In this document: positions 63,210 through 64,000 of the stretch, in pieces
How positions within the stretch are numbered: position 1 is the first letter of the stretch
Layout: each line of letters begins with the position of its first letter
Source: Sodalinema lacuna_A
Lineage (GTDB): Bacteria > Cyanobacteriota > Cyanobacteriia > Cyanobacteriales > Geitlerinemataceae
Assembly (NCBI GenBank): GCA_900149785.2
Contig: FSSI02000012.1
Location: 42,669-106,668 of the forward strand
Reading direction: 5' to 3'
Length of the DNA stretch: 64,000 bases
The notes under the pieces: model-generated
What the model was told of the DNA's origin: nothing
Databases searched by the model: none
Seen by the model: only the letters and a program-made list of their open reading frames with translations
Position numbers and translations under genes: made by a program

Positions 63210-64000
63210 ATGACATCTTTCGGGTTTACCTCTCCCTTCCAAGCCACCGGCGACCAACCCCAAGCCATTAGTCAACTTAGCCAGGGCTTACAACAAAATA
63301 ACCGTTTCCAAACCTTACTCGGGGCAACGGGAACGGGCAAAACCTATACAATGGCGAGAGTGATTGAAAATTTAGGCAAACCGACCCTGGTTCTGGCCCA
63401 TAATAAAACCCTGGCCGCGCAACTGTGTAATGAGTTGCGGGGATTCTTTCCCAACAACGCCGTTGAGTACTTTGTCAGTTATTACGATTACTATCAGCCA
63501 GAAGCCTATCTCCCCGTCACCGATACTTATATTGAGAAAACCGCCTCAATCAACGACGAAATTGATATGTTGCGCCATTCCGCCACACGCTCTTTATTTG
63601 AACGGCGGGATGTGATTGTGGTGGCCTCCATTAGTTGTATCTATGGACTGGGGATTCCCAGCGAATATCTCAAAGCCTCGATTCTCTTTCAAGTTGGCCA
63701 AGAAATTGACCAACGACACCTGTTGCGGGATTTAGTCACCATTCAATATCAACGCAATGACTTAGACATGGGACGAGGAAAGTTTCGCGTAAAAGGGGAT
63801 GTGGTCGAAATTGGTCCGGCTTACGAAGATCGGATTATTCGAGTTGAGTTTTTTGGGGATGAAATTGATGCGATTCGCTATATCGACCCGGTAACAGGAC
63901 AGGTAATCTATAGTGTCAATAGCTTGCGGATTTATCCAGCGCGACACTTTGTGACGCCAGGCGATCGCCTCGACATTGCCTGTGATGACATTGAATCAGA
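63210..64000 (+). CDS. uvrB: Excinuclease ABC subunit B (UvrB), N-terminal part, runs off the window
   Basis: The ATG at 63210 starts a UvrB reading frame open to the window end (about 263 residues). UvrB is the DNA-damage verification helicase of nucleotide excision repair. It begins MTSFGFTSPFQATGDQPQAI. Walker A is LLGATGTGKTYTMARVIENL, followed by LVLAHNKTLAAQL. The beta-hairpin region that probes the lesion is FVSYYDYYQPEAYLPVTDTY. IVVASISCIYGLGIP and RGKFRVKGDVVEI are also typical. The remainder lies downstream of the window. Confidence 0.97.
   Translation, partial: MTSFGFTSPFQATGDQPQAISQLSQGLQQNNRFQTLLGATGTGKTYTMARVIENLGKPTLVLAHNKTLAAQLCNELRGFFPNNAVEYFVSYYDYYQPEAYLPVTDTYIEKTASINDEIDMLRHSATRSLFERRDVIVVASISCIYGLGIPSEYLKASILFQVGQEIDQRHLLRDLVTIQYQRNDLDMGRGKFRVKGDVVEIGPAYEDRIIRVEFFGDEIDAIRYIDPVTGQVIYSVNSLRIYPARHFVTPGDRLDIACDDIES

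Overview
The window is a chromosomal segment of a cyanobacterium, most likely a filamentous non-heterocystous one (Phormidium/Geitlerinema-like; the genus is inference). The RNA polymerase beta-prime subunit is split into rpoC1 and rpoC2, the palindrome GCGATCGC (HIP1) is very frequent, and the gene order rpsT-tatD-rpoB-rpoC1-rpoC2 is typical of the phylum. So are the HCF173-like SDR/CIA30 protein, the Uma2 proteins, the pentapeptide repeats and the heptameric tandem repeats. Most of the window is ordinary core genome; accessory features sit in a few patches.

Layout. 1-7634 (minus): rpsT, tatD, rpoB, rpoC1 and the 5' part of rpoC2, with a structured 300-nt spacer before rpoB. 7878-10960 (plus): hisD, a secreted TPR protein, an RRM RNA-binding protein and rpsU. 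The rbp-rpsU spacer looks like an attenuator with a short leader ORF. 11018-14737: a small secreted protein, a GT4 glycosyltransferase, a metallophosphoesterase and a polysaccharide deacetylase. 14738-17700 is a decayed accessory patch: dispersed repeats, two small orphan ORFs, and a TPR gene whose CHAT-type C-terminus survives only as frameshifted remnants. 17706-24434: DUF5009 membrane protein, Uma2, aldo/keto reductase, UbiA prenyltransferase, pentapeptide repeat protein and an unrecognised protein. 24535-32544: Ppx/GppA phosphatase, DUF1622, FolB, an unrecognised acidic protein, tsf-rpsB, HCF173-like protein and QueC. 32768-37699: ferredoxin, a multi-spanning GT-C-like protein in an AT-rich stretch, a MASE3-like chemoreceptor-like protein and SUI1. 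37712-45778: TPR, ComM/YifB, Nth, RseP, Ppc and a small protein. 46061-52404: a large SGNH-like DUF1574 protein, a zincin metalloprotease, a small secreted protein and tRNA-Lys(UUU). 52520-57928: an aldose epimerase and then a three-gene plus-strand operon (dynamin-like GTPase, P-loop small GTPase-like protein, single-pass coiled-coil protein). 58047-64000: a toxin-antitoxin pair, a membrane protein whose reading frame absorbed a palindromic repeat, murE, a glutaredoxin-like protein, a tandem mosaic Uma2 pair, a secreted protein, repeats and the 5' part of uvrB.

Most worth following: the GTPase operon at 53623-57928, which looks like a membrane-linked two-GTPase machine, possibly a conflict or membrane-remodelling system; the two candidate RNA leaders, before rpoB and before rpsU; the palindromic repeat translated inside a gene; and the mosaic Uma2 duplication. 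Starts were moved inside the longest reading frame where a Shine-Dalgarno sequence or the family's N-terminus supported it. Everything rests on reading the sequence; no similarity search was run.
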